Source: JBBQVS01 sp964250765 (GTDB lineage: Bacteria > Chloroflexota > Ktedonobacteria > Ktedonobacterales > Ktedonobacteraceae). From it: 64,000 bases of DNA. The translations under genes and the position numbers were made by a program. Below the pieces are notes generated by a model. The model saw only the letters and a list, made by a program, of their open reading frames with translations, searched no databases and was not told where the DNA came from. Each line of letters opens with the position of its first letter. Position 1 is the first letter of the stretch. Shown in pieces: positions 24,820 to 33,218 of the stretch. Location: contig CAXUHF010000006.1 of the NCBI GenBank assembly GCA_964250765.1, positions 1-64,000 of the forward strand, given 5' to 3'.

Positions 24820-24888
24820 CTACAAGACTAGAAAGATTTCAATGTAGAAGCAATGCAGAAGCTCATCGTTTTCTAACCGTTTGCTCAT
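24820..24888 (-). CDS. 22-codon ORF with a strong ribosome-binding site
   Basis: GGAGGAGAAGAC precedes an ATG at 24888 that opens a 22-codon frame beginning MSKRLENDELL and ending at TAG (24822-24820), 45 bases before the SRPBCC start. The Shine-Dalgarno is among the best in the window. It could be a leader peptide for the downstream operon or the head of a decayed gene. No family recognised. Confidence 0.3.
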   Translation of the reverse strand: MSKRLENDELLHCFYIEIFLVL

Positions 24889-25029
24889 GTCTTCTCCTCC
24901 TTGAATAGACACTTGTAACAAAATCTCAACTTGTTTGACTACTTCACTAGCGTTTTCAGCCTATCTAACCTTCGATTTCCACGATCATAAAATCGCCTGA
25001 TTTCAGATTTTCTTCATTGGATACAGTCG

Positions 25030-25998
25030 TTACACGCTCGTGACAGCGCTTATTGATTGAGCAATGTCAGAACCAGAGGTCAAGTATGATTCAGGTGCAT
25101 GTGTTCCCCACATATCAAAGCCTAATACTTCCGATTCTTGATTCCAGCGAATTGGCTTCCAATCAGGTGAGAAAATCAGCATGCCCCCGGTCCATATCTC
25201 TATACGGTGGCCTGATGGTTCAAAAAAGTACAGAAAGGTTGCCCCACTTGTTCCATGCTTTCCTGGTCCCCACTCGATCTTCCCACCATGTTCCGTCAGG
25301 ATGGTCGCAGCCCGCAACAGTTCTTCGGGGGAATCGACATAGTAGGCAACATGGTGCAATTTCGCGCCGCTCCCGCTTCGGTTGTACATCACCGCGATGT
25401 CGTGCGAGAGATTGGTAACGCTGAGCCACGAGCCGCGTCTTTGCCCATTCGCCCCTTCAACATAATAGCGGTGCTTCACATCCAGTACCCGTGTCAGCCA
25501 CTCCTGCTCATGCGTTACATCGTTCGTCATAATATTGAAATGGTCAAAGCGACGTGGTGCTATGCCGTTCATAGGAAACTTGTACGGAAAGCTGGGAAGG
25601 GCTGATGCAAGTTCTGGGTCCTTCGTTGGGAACCACTCCATTTCCCAGTACAGTTCCATTGGAATACCCGCAGGAGAGACGAAGCGGATGGCTCTTCCCT
25701 GGCCCTTCTCAACGCCAGCTTCCACCCATGTAAAAGGAACGCCGACCTCCTCGAAACGATGTGCGAACTGTTCGAGGCTCTCAGCATCCTCCACACGCCA
25801 TCCGAGATGTTCAAGAGCAGAGGTATCTCCTCGCTTGAGCATCAAGGTGTGATGTTCCCAATCTTGCCACGCACGTAGGTAGACGGTTTCTGCATCTTCA
25901 TCAGTCACAAACAGCCCCATCGTCTCTGTAAAGAAGCGTTTTGAGGCTGCTAAGTCTTTTACACGGAGTTCTGCGTGTCCTGCATGAGCAATTTTCAT
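25030..25998 (-). CDS. Catechol 2,3-dioxygenase-like extradiol dioxygenase
   Basis: About 322 residues in two VOC modules, the type I extradiol layout. The C-terminal module carries the Fe(II) triad: His in RRFDHFNIM (about 155), His in KLHHVAYYVD (about 215) and Glu in HRIEIWTGG (about 266). The N-terminal module (HAGHAELRVKDLAASKRFF) keeps the fold. It would open a catechol-type ring meta to the hydroxyls to give a 2-hydroxymuconic semialdehyde-type product. ATG at 25998 replaces a longer start at 26022; AAAGATAGG lies upstream. It is last in the - strand lower-pathway cluster, after a 19-bp-stem hairpin. Confidence 0.88.
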   Translation of the reverse strand: MKIAHAGHAELRVKDLAASKRFFTETMGLFVTDEDAETVYLRAWQDWEHHTLMLKRGDTSALEHLGWRVEDAESLEQFAHRFEEVGVPFTWVEAGVEKGQGRAIRFVSPAGIPMELYWEMEWFPTKDPELASALPSFPYKFPMNGIAPRRFDHFNIMTNDVTHEQEWLTRVLDVKHRYYVEGANGQRRGSWLSVTNLSHDIAVMYNRSGSGAKLHHVAYYVDSPEELLRAATILTEHGGKIEWGPGKHGTSGATFLYFFEPSGHRIEIWTGGMLIFSPDWKPIRWNQESEVLGFDMWGTHAPESYLTSGSDIAQSISAVTSV

Positions 25999-26039
25999 CA
26001 CTGACCTATCTTTCTCTAGCACCTACGCTAGACCTTATT

Positions 26040-26101
26040 GTAGAGACTTCTATCACAACCTTCTTTGTCTCTCCTTTTGTGATTGTGATAGAAGTCTCTA
26101 C
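26040..26101. other. 19-bp-stem hairpin overlapping a stop codon
   Basis: GTAGAGACTTCTATCACAA (26040-26058) is perfectly complementary to 26083-26101 around a 24-base loop. The distal arm covers the stop codon of the ACMSD-like gene. It lies between that gene and the extradiol dioxygenase, both transcribed leftwards, and may protect the upstream mRNA or reduce read-through. Confidence 0.7.
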
Positions 26102-27138
26102 TGGATTGCTGATCTAAGGAGTTGATCTCGTTGGAGAAAGCGTAATGCGTTTCTTCCTAGCATATCGGTTTGTTGCTGGACTGAAATATCTTGTATGGTG
26201 TCAATCACTGCTCCGGGTGGCTCCTCACGAAGAGGAAAAGGATAATCAGTTCCCATAAGCAGACGGTCTGCACCTAAGCGAGCGATAAGGACGTGAAGAT
26301 TTAGCGTATCGTAGACGAGTGTATCGTAGGTAAGAAGCTTTGCTGTCTCAGAAGGTTTTTTCGCTGTTGCCGTTTTCACATCGTCGAAGGCATGCCATGT
26401 TTGGTCGAGTCGCGGAAGCAGCCAGGGTAAGGTGCCACCTCCATGAGCAAAGCACAGTCGCAGATGAGGATGACGGTCGAGTAAACCGCACATGAGAAGA
26501 GAGGCGGCGGCAATGCCCGTCTCGGATGTATAGCCCATCGAGAAGACCATGCGATAGTTGCTGGTTCGCTCTGGCGCAAGGACCGTTGCAGGATGAATAA
26601 AGATGGCTGCTCCTACCTCTTCACACGCCTGCCAGAATACCTCTAATGCTGGATCGTCAAGATTCCTGCCCTGAACGTTCGTTCCAATCTCAACGCCTGC
26701 CAGACCGAGATGTGTCACAGCGCGACGAACCTCAGTTGCCGCCAACGCTGGCTCCTGAAGTGGGACGGTACCAAGGCCAATAAAATGTTCAGGAGCGACA
26801 GCTACAGCTTGCGCAATCTCCTCGTTTTGCATCTGTGCCAATTCGAGGACAGCCTGCGCTGAGAAGTGATAGGCAAAGGTGACTGGGATTGGTGAAAGAA
26901 CCTGGACATCAATCCTTTCTGATGCCATATCCTTGAGACGCCGCTCAGGGTCCCAACTGCGCTCATCAATACGACGGTAGTGTTTGCCAGCATTATAGAT
27001 ATCTGCCTGGCATACTCCGTTGTGAATTAGCGTCGGCCAGCCCTCACCGCCATACTTCTCTCCCATAGCTGGAAAATGCTCTGGAATAAAGTGCGTATGA
27101 AAATCGACGCGTACACTGTCCTGTACTAGTTTCTGCAC
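26098..27138 (-). CDS. ACMSD-like amidohydrolase-family decarboxylase
   Basis: 346 residues of the amidohydrolase-2 group that includes 2-amino-3-carboxymuconate-6-semialdehyde decarboxylase and gamma-resorcylate decarboxylase. Metal and catalytic residues are visible: DFHTHFIP (H-x-H, about residue 15), IFIHPATV, CFAHGGG and MGTDYPF (final Asp). ACMSD decarboxylates the ring-fission product of 3-hydroxyanthranilate non-oxidatively. Placement between an extradiol dioxygenase and the aldolase suggests it acts on a carboxylated semialdehyde here. The AGGAAAAG stretch precedes the ATG. It is separated by 68 bases from the aldolase gene. The exact substrate is inferred. Confidence 0.85.
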   Translation of the reverse strand: MQKLVQDSVRVDFHTHFIPEHFPAMGEKYGGEGWPTLIHNGVCQADIYNAGKHYRRIDERSWDPERRLKDMASERIDVQVLSPIPVTFAYHFSAQAVLELAQMQNEEIAQAVAVAPEHFIGLGTVPLQEPALAATEVRRAVTHLGLAGVEIGTNVQGRNLDDPALEVFWQACEEVGAAIFIHPATVLAPERTSNYRMVFSMGYTSETGIAAASLLMCGLLDRHPHLRLCFAHGGGTLPWLLPRLDQTWHAFDDVKTATAKKPSETAKLLTYDTLVYDTLNLHVLIARLGADRLLMGTDYPFPLREEPPGAVIDTIQDISVQQQTDMLGRNALRFLQRDQLLRSAIQ

Positions 27139-27206
27139 TTTACTTTTCCTTTCAGAGCATCATATGTACCACTATTATATATAACCTGCGTTCTTAATTT
27201 CCTCAT

Positions 27207-28286
27207 TTAGACTTTTGGCTCTAGCTCAACCGCTACGTCGGCGATTGTCTCTTCCAATTGTTGATGCCGAAGTGGTGGATGTGTTTGATTGTCGCGCGCT
27301 AATTCGAGTGCCACGTCCAATATCCAATCCTCTTGTCCTGCTACCGCCTTACGTCGGCCCAGTTCCGTCAAGATATCACGAGGATCGACTCCGTAGCGTT
27401 CTCCTGCCTTCCGAGCGTGAAGCAAGAAGGTGGAATAGACGCCTGCATAGCCAATGCTGATGGCATCCCGGTTCGGTATTGGCTGGAAAGGCATCATTGG
27501 CGCGATGACGTACTCGGCGGCGTCCATCAGCTTGTAGACATCTAATCCGGGATTGATGCCCATTTTCTCAAGTACAACGGCTAACAGTTCAGTAGGGGCG
27601 TTCCCAGCACCCGCTCCCAAACCGCGCAGACAACCATCTAACTGATCAGCACCCGCCTCTAACGCTGCCAGGCTATTTCCCACTGCCACTCCCAGATTGT
27701 TATGTGCGTGAAATCCGACTTGAATAGTGAGTGCGTCCTTGAGTGCTTTAACTCGTGCATAGGCATCGTGAGGGAGCATGGCACCAGCAGAGTCCACGAT
27801 ATAGACACAATCCGCTCCATAGGACTCCATGAGTTGTGCTTGCTGAACAAGGTCAGCAGGCGGACGCATATGTGCCATCATCAGGAATCCTACCGTCTCC
27901 ATCCCTAGCTCTTTGGCAATGCCGAAGTGTTCCTCCGAGATATCAGCTTCGGTGCATTGTGTGGCGATACGCACCACTTGCACTCCACGCTCGAATGCCT
28001 CTTTCAGTTCCTTGACCGTCCCTATACCGGGTATGAGAAGTGCAGCAATTCTTGCCTGAGTGCAGACATTGCGTGCCGCAGTAATCAGTTCCATCTCTGA
28101 GGTACTGGAGAAACCGTACTGAAGTGAGGAGCCAGATAAGCCATCTCCGTGCGTAACCTCGATGACTGGAACTCCCGCTTCGTCGAGAGCCTGTGCTACT
28201 GCTTTGACCTGTTGCGTCGTAAACTGATGGCGCATTGGATGCGAGCCATCACGCAAACTACTATCTGTAATACGCGGTGCTTTCAT
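27207..28286 (-). CDS. dmpG: 4-hydroxy-2-oxovalerate aldolase
   Basis: 359 residues of the DmpG/MhpE type: an N-terminal TIM barrel with TDSSLRDGSHPMRHQFT, where the Arg-Asp pair and His are catalytic and metal residues, VYIVDSAGAM, and VGFHAHNNLGVAVGNSLAAL holding the two metal His. A C-terminal helical region (about 280-350) forms the dehydrogenase interface. It cleaves 4-hydroxy-2-oxovalerate to pyruvate and acetaldehyde and normally channels acetaldehyde to its partner, encoded 1 base downstream of the acetaldehyde dehydrogenase stop. Confidence in the reaction is high because both partners are adjacent. Confidence 0.93.
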   Translation of the reverse strand: MKAPRITDSSLRDGSHPMRHQFTTQQVKAVAQALDEAGVPVIEVTHGDGLSGSSLQYGFSSTSEMELITAARNVCTQARIAALLIPGIGTVKELKEAFERGVQVVRIATQCTEADISEEHFGIAKELGMETVGFLMMAHMRPPADLVQQAQLMESYGADCVYIVDSAGAMLPHDAYARVKALKDALTIQVGFHAHNNLGVAVGNSLAALEAGADQLDGCLRGLGAGAGNAPTELLAVVLEKMGINPGLDVYKLMDAAEYVIAPMMPFQPIPNRDAISIGYAGVYSTFLLHARKAGERYGVDPRDILTELGRRKAVAGQEDWILDVALELARDNQTHPPLRHQQLEETIADVAVELEPKV

Positions 28287-28287
28287 C

Positions 28288-29220
28288 CTACTCGCCCTCC
28301 TTCACAGCTAAGAGGCGGCGAGCAATTGCCTCGCCAACACGACGAGCGGCAGAGGTCATAATGTCCAGATTGCCAGCATACTTGGGCAGATAATCCCCTG
28401 CCCCTTCGACCTCTAGCAGCATCGTCACCACGGGCTTTTTCCCCCACGCCGTCTCTTGCACCTCGAACACAGGAGGATTCTTGAGATGATACCCCGGCAC
28501 ATATTCCTGAACTTCAGCCTCCATGCGTTCAATAGAAGCCATAACCTCAGCCCGATCAAACTCGCCTTCGGGAAGAACATAGACGGTATTACGCATCATG
28601 ATAGGAGGATCAGCCGGATTGAGAATGATGATAGCCTTCCCCTGCTTGGCACCACCGACGACCTCGAGAGCTTTAGACGTTGTTTCTGTAAATTCATCAA
28701 TGTTCTGCCGTGTGCCTGGTCCAGCGGAAAGACTAGAGATGGTACTAACCATTTCTGCATACTGTACCGGAGTTGTGCGGCTTACAGCGTAGACCATAGG
28801 AGCCGTCGCTTGACCACCACATGTGACCATGTTGACATTCACGGAGTCGATATACTCCGTGAGGTTCGCTGGAGGAACAACGTAGGGACCACGTGCGGCA
28901 GGAGTTAGATCAATAGCGATGCGTCCGGCTTCACGTAGTGCTTTGGCATGGCGTACATGCGCTTTGGCACTGGTCGCATCAAAGACTATTTTGACCTCTG
29001 CATGCTCCAATATTGCCTGAATACCTTCTGCACTGCTATCGATGCCTAAAGAACGCGCCCGCGCCAGTCCCTCGGAATCGGGATCAATTCCAGCGAGGAG
29101 AACCAGTTCCATATGACCGGGTTGTTTCAGAAGCTTATACATCAGGTCGCTCCCGATGTTCCCGGAGCCAAGAATTGCGACTTTGATTCGCTTGTCTGAC
29201 AACACATGTGGTACGTCCAT
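28288..29220 (-). CDS. dmpF: Acetaldehyde dehydrogenase (acylating)
   Basis: About 310 residues of the DmpF/MhpF family. The Rossmann motif is AILGSGNIGSDLM near the start and the catalytic cysteine lies in NVNMVTCGGQATAPMVYAVS. The C-terminal part (VPGYHLKNPPVFEV) ends the substrate domain. It converts acetaldehyde plus CoA and NAD to acetyl-CoA, in complex with the aldolase. ATG at 29220 has GGGAG 5-6 bases upstream; a TTG start at 29265 is possible but unsupported. Only 1 base separates its stop from the aldolase start, so translation is probably coupled. Confidence 0.93.
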   Translation of the reverse strand: MDVPHVLSDKRIKVAILGSGNIGSDLMYKLLKQPGHMELVLLAGIDPDSEGLARARSLGIDSSAEGIQAILEHAEVKIVFDATSAKAHVRHAKALREAGRIAIDLTPAARGPYVVPPANLTEYIDSVNVNMVTCGGQATAPMVYAVSRTTPVQYAEMVSTISSLSAGPGTRQNIDEFTETTSKALEVVGGAKQGKAIIILNPADPPIMMRNTVYVLPEGEFDRAEVMASIERMEAEVQEYVPGYHLKNPPVFEVQETAWGKKPVVTMLLEVEGAGDYLPKYAGNLDIMTSAARRVGEAIARRLLAVKEGE

Positions 29221-29257
29221 TGAGTCTCCCTGTACGTGTCCAGGTGCTTTTGTCTGC

Positions 29258-30037
29258 TTATTCAAAATGCACCGAGACTTCGCCTAACGTGGTAAACGTG
29301 GCACGATAGGTCTCACCCACCGCAACAGTGGCGGCAGCACACATAGCACCTGGTAAGACAAGCTGACCCGCCAACAAGCTCACATCAAACTCCGCAAGCT
29401 TGTTTGCTAACCATGCGACAGCCGCCGCCGGATGACCAAGTACTGCTGCACCGTTACCCGATCCAACTGTCTCGCCATTCCGTGTGAGAACGACACTCTC
29501 CGTTTGGAGATTCAGCGCATGCAATGGCATATACTCTCGATTCACAATCACTCGCGCAGATGAAGCGTTATCGGCAATGGTATCAATAAGCTTGATTCGC
29601 CAATTTGCAATCCTGCTATCAACAAGTTCGAGCGATGGACTGACTCCTCGCGTTGCGGCTAACACATCATCAACCGTGATGCCCGGTCCGCGCAGGTCTT
29701 TTGCCAACCAGAAGGCGATCTCCGGTTCTACACGAGGCTGAAGAAAGTGGTCACGCTTCAGTGTGCTCCCCGATGGCACGACCATCGTGTCGAGCAAAAA
29801 CCCATAATCTGGCTGGTCAACCCCCAGAAGTTCTTGCATGGCACGACTGGTGAGACCAATTTTTCGCCCAATAAGCCGCGTGTTCTCTGCTTGTTTCATC
29901 GCAAACCACGCACTCTGAATAGCGTATGCCTGCTCTTGCGTAAGCTCTGGATACGTCTCGCTCAGAGGCGTCAAGGGTATCCGACTTTGTTCAGCGTGGG
30001 CAAGCTGTACAGCGATGTCTTGATAGATGTTGTTCAT
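29258..30037 (-). CDS. 2-oxopent-4-enoate hydratase family protein
   Basis: 259 residues of the hydratase/decarboxylase family (DmpE, MhpD, DmpH). The metal-binding acidic residues are in QPRVEPEIAFWLAKDL and PSLELVDSRI, with GRKIGLTSRAMQ near residue 58 and LPGAMCAA near the end. It hydrates 2-hydroxypenta-2,4-dienoate to 4-hydroxy-2-oxovalerate, feeding the aldolase. DmpH (oxalocrotonate decarboxylase) is a close relative and cannot be excluded from sequence alone, but only one member is present and the hydratase step is required. It is 37 bases upstream of the acetaldehyde dehydrogenase. Confidence 0.88.
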   Translation of the reverse strand: MNNIYQDIAVQLAHAEQSRIPLTPLSETYPELTQEQAYAIQSAWFAMKQAENTRLIGRKIGLTSRAMQELLGVDQPDYGFLLDTMVVPSGSTLKRDHFLQPRVEPEIAFWLAKDLRGPGITVDDVLAATRGVSPSLELVDSRIANWRIKLIDTIADNASSARVIVNREYMPLHALNLQTESVVLTRNGETVGSGNGAAVLGHPAAAVAWLANKLAEFDVSLLAGQLVLPGAMCAAATVAVGETYRATFTTLGEVSVHFE

Positions 30038-30094
30038 GATGTCTCTCTTGATTCACGAGTGGACCACAATCAACTGATGCTAGAAGAATGGCTT

Positions 30095-30931
30095 TTAGGA
30101 TGCGTCCGTCAAGAAATCGCGCACGAGCCTGTTAAAGGCAACGGCGTATTCGGTCTGTGTCCAATGACCACAGTGACCAAAAACATGTAATTGAACGTTC
30201 TCTAGTGTATTCAGCAATGTGAGACTTGTAGCAAGTGGAATAACACGGTCTTCACGCCCATGAAAAAGCAGTGTTGGTGCATGTACCTCACGTAGACGCT
30301 CTTCATAAGCAGCAAGCGCATCTACCCCATGCTGACGCGGAGTAGGGAACATGCTAGAAAAAGCCTCCTGCATTCCTGATCGAATACTTGATATATATCG
30401 CTGTTCAGCTAGTGCGTCGGTCACAAGTTTTCGGTCATATGCAAAGATGTCGATCAGTTTTTTCATGTTGGCTATGCTTGGTGTATACCCCCAGACAGCA
30501 TCAAGACCTTCGGTGATTGGAAAATGCACACCCATTGCTCCCATGAGTACCAGCTTATCGACGGCTTCTGGATGGGTTACGGCGGCTGCAAGAGCGACGG
30601 CGGCACCCATCGAGTTTCCGACAAGATGAGCTTTTGTCACTCCCACGGCACGCATGAAGCTGAAGAGATGTTCGGTCCACTGCTCTAGTCCATATGCATG
30701 CTGTGAGGGCAGTTCAGTATAGCCGAAGCCAAGTTGATCGTAGGCAAAAACATGGAAACGTTCGGCGACATAGGGAAGGGCGAGCCGCCAGTTGGACCAT
30801 GCTGATACACCAGGGCCAGAACCATGAATGAAGATGACAGGTGTACCCGTTCCCGCCTCGTGATAGTTGGTCATCACATTACCAGCTCGAATGGATTTGC
30901 CAATTTCGGGAGTTGTCTGCGCTTGTGTCAT
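30095..30931 (-). CDS. Meta-cleavage product C-C hydrolase (alpha/beta hydrolase)
   Basis: About 278 residues closely resembling DmpD/XylF/MhpC/BphD. The hallmark FIHGSGPGVSAWSNWR forms the oxyanion region. The nucleophile is in VGNSMGAAVAL (about residue 106), the acid in FHGREDRVIPL and the base in GHCGHWTQTE. It hydrolyses the ring-fission product to 2-hydroxypenta-2,4-dienoate and a carboxylic acid. ATG at 30931 follows GAGGTG by 10 bases; TTG at 30952 is less likely. It is the promoter-proximal gene of the lower pathway operon, divergent from the IclR gene. Confidence 0.9.
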   Translation of the reverse strand: MTQAQTTPEIGKSIRAGNVMTNYHEAGTGTPVIFIHGSGPGVSAWSNWRLALPYVAERFHVFAYDQLGFGYTELPSQHAYGLEQWTEHLFSFMRAVGVTKAHLVGNSMGAAVALAAAVTHPEAVDKLVLMGAMGVHFPITEGLDAVWGYTPSIANMKKLIDIFAYDRKLVTDALAEQRYISSIRSGMQEAFSSMFPTPRQHGVDALAAYEERLREVHAPTLLFHGREDRVIPLATSLTLLNTLENVQLHVFGHCGHWTQTEYAVAFNRLVRDFLTDAS

Positions 30932-31003
30932 AGGGGTTCTACACCTCTTCAATACTAACTTCAGAATCGTCTAAAATGATGTCAACGTTCTCTTTAGAAG
31001 TTA

Positions 31004-31097
31004 AGTATATGTTTGACTTTCTCTTTAGACAAGGATATTGTTCGAGAATGTCGGACAATGCAAAGGACTTGACGAACAAACTCCTACTGTGTATAAA
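31004..31097. promoter_or_regulatory. Divergent promoters with a putative IclR operator
   Basis: On the - strand TTGTCT (31032-31027) and TATACT (31009-31004) are 17 bases apart and face the hydrolase operon. On the + strand TTGACG (31069-31074) and TATAAA (31092-31097) are 17 bases apart and face the IclR gene. Between them lies an imperfect palindrome TTGTTCG-N7-CGGACAA (31038-31058). The geometry fits one regulator controlling both directions. The + strand promoter has a partial copy at 48829-48885. Confidence 0.7.
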
Positions 31098-31223
31098 TTA
31101 CTTTAATATCAATACGTTTGAACGTTAATTTTTTAATGTGGAAATTTAATGTAGATTATAGAGTAGTCCTTCTTGTATCGCTCGTGTTGTATGCTAGTGT
31201 ATCAGTATTACTCATAGGCATTC

Positions 31224-32057
31224 ATGTCTATAGAGAGGGTCAATGGTGACGTTGTTATGCTGAATACTGTATCTAAAGTAGGCAAGGTACTTGATCTTTT
31301 CTCTTTCAAACAGCCGGAGTGGGGTGTAAGCGAAGTAGCAAAAGCTTTACACCTTCCAAAATCAACGGCAAGTGATATCATGACGAGTTTAACAGAACAA
31401 AGACTACTCACCCGTGTACAAGGGGGACGCTATCGACTCGGTTGGCGATTCTTCGAGCTGAGTCAGGTGCTCTTAGAGAACACGGAATTTTGCATTGAGG
31501 CACGCCTTGTGATGCAAGAGTTAGTTGAACGTTGGGGAGAAACAACGCATCTCGCAGTATTAGACGGTGCTCAAGTTCTCTACGTCGAGAAACTGCAAGC
31601 AACTCCTGCTGTACAAATTCTCCTTTCACGGGTCGGAGGACGGCTTCCAGCACATTGTAGCGCGGTGGGGAAAGTGTTACTGTCCCATCAAGAGCAATAT
31701 AGAGTGCCTCAACTGCTTGAAGACCTGAATATGCTCGCATTCACACCAAACACAATTACAACTCTCGACAAACTCACACAAGAGTTGGAAGAGGTGCAAA
31801 GACGTGGCTATGCCTACGACCACGAAGAAGTGGCACTTGGCTTATGCTGTATTGCTGCCCCTATACGCGATCTCGACGGGAAAGTTATTGCCGCTATCAG
31901 TTTATCCGTCCCAACCCAGCGATTTTATCCCCAACAAGAGAATTATGCGGCCATCATTCTCAAATCGGCCCAACGCATCTCCGAAAATCTCGGATACAGG
32001 ATGAATAAGTCTATTCATATGAATCGAACACAGAAATTGACAGCAACCATAGTGTGA
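31224..32057 (+). CDS. IclR-family transcriptional regulator
   Basis: 277 residues. The winged HTH spans about residues 14-75 (LDLFSFKQPEWGVSEVAKAL then HLPKSTASDIMTSL). The effector-binding GAF-like domain has EARLVMQELVERWGETTHLA, HCSAVGKVLLS and CCIAAPIRDLDGKVIAAISL, all typical of IclR. Members sense aromatic acids or ring-fission intermediates and often regulate adjacent meta-pathway operons. It is divergent from the C-C hydrolase and likely controls it. No clear Shine-Dalgarno precedes the ATG; an alternative ATG lies 11 codons downstream. A promoter lies about 130 bases upstream. Confidence 0.9.
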   Translation: MSIERVNGDVVMLNTVSKVGKVLDLFSFKQPEWGVSEVAKALHLPKSTASDIMTSLTEQRLLTRVQGGRYRLGWRFFELSQVLLENTEFCIEARLVMQELVERWGETTHLAVLDGAQVLYVEKLQATPAVQILLSRVGGRLPAHCSAVGKVLLSHQEQYRVPQLLEDLNMLAFTPNTITTLDKLTQELEEVQRRGYAYDHEEVALGLCCIAAPIRDLDGKVIAAISLSVPTQRFYPQQENYAAIILKSAQRISENLGYRMNKSIHMNRTQKLTATIV

Positions 32058-32330
32058 TGTTAACAATCAGCACAGTTATGCCTCTTCGCTCATCTCCCAA
32101 CTGGACTATCCTCTAGGCTCGCTTAAGGTTACGTGGTCGGGACTATATTGTCAACGGGGAAATTAGCGAACACTTCAGACACGTCTCCTGGTAAAATATG
32201 CTCTTCTGACACGCATGCGGCATGAACCTGATGGGCCTCTTGTAGAGTTGAGGAGTGTTGATGATTCTGGTGGAGGGCACTCAGGAGACGAACTCCGAGT
32301 GCCCCAAAAGGAAGGAAGTACAATCCATCT
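32058..32330. other. Intergenic stretch with a possible gene remnant
   Basis: A 64-codon - strand frame (32129-32323) is the only candidate. Its middle part (LQEAHQVHAACVSEEHILPG) faintly resembles the H-x-x-x-G-l-x-x-D pattern of nickel-binding/DUF4242 proteins, but lacks a start signal and a complete domain. It may be a decayed fragment. Otherwise nothing is recognised. Confidence 0.3.
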
Positions 32331-33218
32331 TTACTCTTTCAGACCGCTACCCGCGAAGCCCTGAACGATCTGACGCTGGAAGAAGAGGAACGCTATCAGT
32401 GTGGGTAGACCACCGAGCACTGCCGTCGCCATGATCTGGGCATAGTGAATGCCGTAGGAGGTCTGCACCGTTGCTAAGCCGACCGGCAGTGTCATCATCT
32501 CCGTGCTGGTCACAGCGATGAACGGCCAGACGAAGTTGTTCCACGAAGCAACGAAGGCGAAGATGGCGACCGCCGCAATCGCGGGCTGCGAGAGGGGCAT
32601 CCAAATCTGCCAGTAGACGCGCCAGCGACTTGCCCCGTCCATGATGGCAGCCTCTTCCAGTTCGTGCGGTAGGCCGTCAAAGAACTGCTTGAAGATGAAG
32701 ACCGCGACCGATACCGCAATCTGAGGTAGAATGATGCCCCAGTACGAGTTGACCATACCAAAGGACTGGATCACTGTAAACAGTGGAATGATCAGGATTG
32801 GTGCTGGCACCATAATGCCTGCTATGACAAGCCAGAAGGTCACAGTTCTGCCGCGAAACGGGATGCGTGAGAAGGCAAAGGCCGCCATACTCGCTAGCAC
32901 GACCGTGAGGACCGTGATGACCACCGAGGTGAGAATGCTGTTCAGATACCAGCGTGGCAGATCGCCAGCCTGAAGCACTTCTGCAAATGCCTGAAACGTG
33001 AAGTGCGTCGGAAACCAGGAGACGGGAATTGTTGTCGTCTCCGATTCAGGCTTGAAGGCGGTATCCACGGCCCAGAGCAAAGGGATGATCCAGAGGATCG
33101 CCAGGACGGTGAGGATGACATAGACCGCTCCTTTGCCAATCCTGTTGCCACCCTGACGGGCGGTGTTGGTATGCGTCACCTCCTGCGAAGGAGTAATTGT
33201 TGCACTCTGTATTGCCAT
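32331..33218 (-). CDS. Carbohydrate ABC transporter permease (MalG-like)
   Basis: 295 residues with six predicted membrane segments and the cytoplasmic EAA loop EAAIMDGASRWRVYWQIWMP that docks on the ATPase. It has the N-terminal helix VILTVLAILWIIPLLWAVDT and the typical PVSWFPTHFTF between helices 1 and 2. It forms the channel with the permease encoded just upstream, whose stop overlaps its start by one base. No ATPase gene is present in the cassette, so a shared MsiK-like ATPase elsewhere is expected. Probably imports the sugar attacked by the GH2 enzyme. Confidence 0.92.
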   Translation of the reverse strand: MAIQSATITPSQEVTHTNTARQGGNRIGKGAVYVILTVLAILWIIPLLWAVDTAFKPESETTTIPVSWFPTHFTFQAFAEVLQAGDLPRWYLNSILTSVVITVLTVVLASMAAFAFSRIPFRGRTVTFWLVIAGIMVPAPILIIPLFTVIQSFGMVNSYWGIILPQIAVSVAVFIFKQFFDGLPHELEEAAIMDGASRWRVYWQIWMPLSQPAIAAVAIFAFVASWNNFVWPFIAVTSTEMMTLPVGLATVQTSYGIHYAQIMATAVLGGLPTLIAFLFFQRQIVQGFAGSGLKE

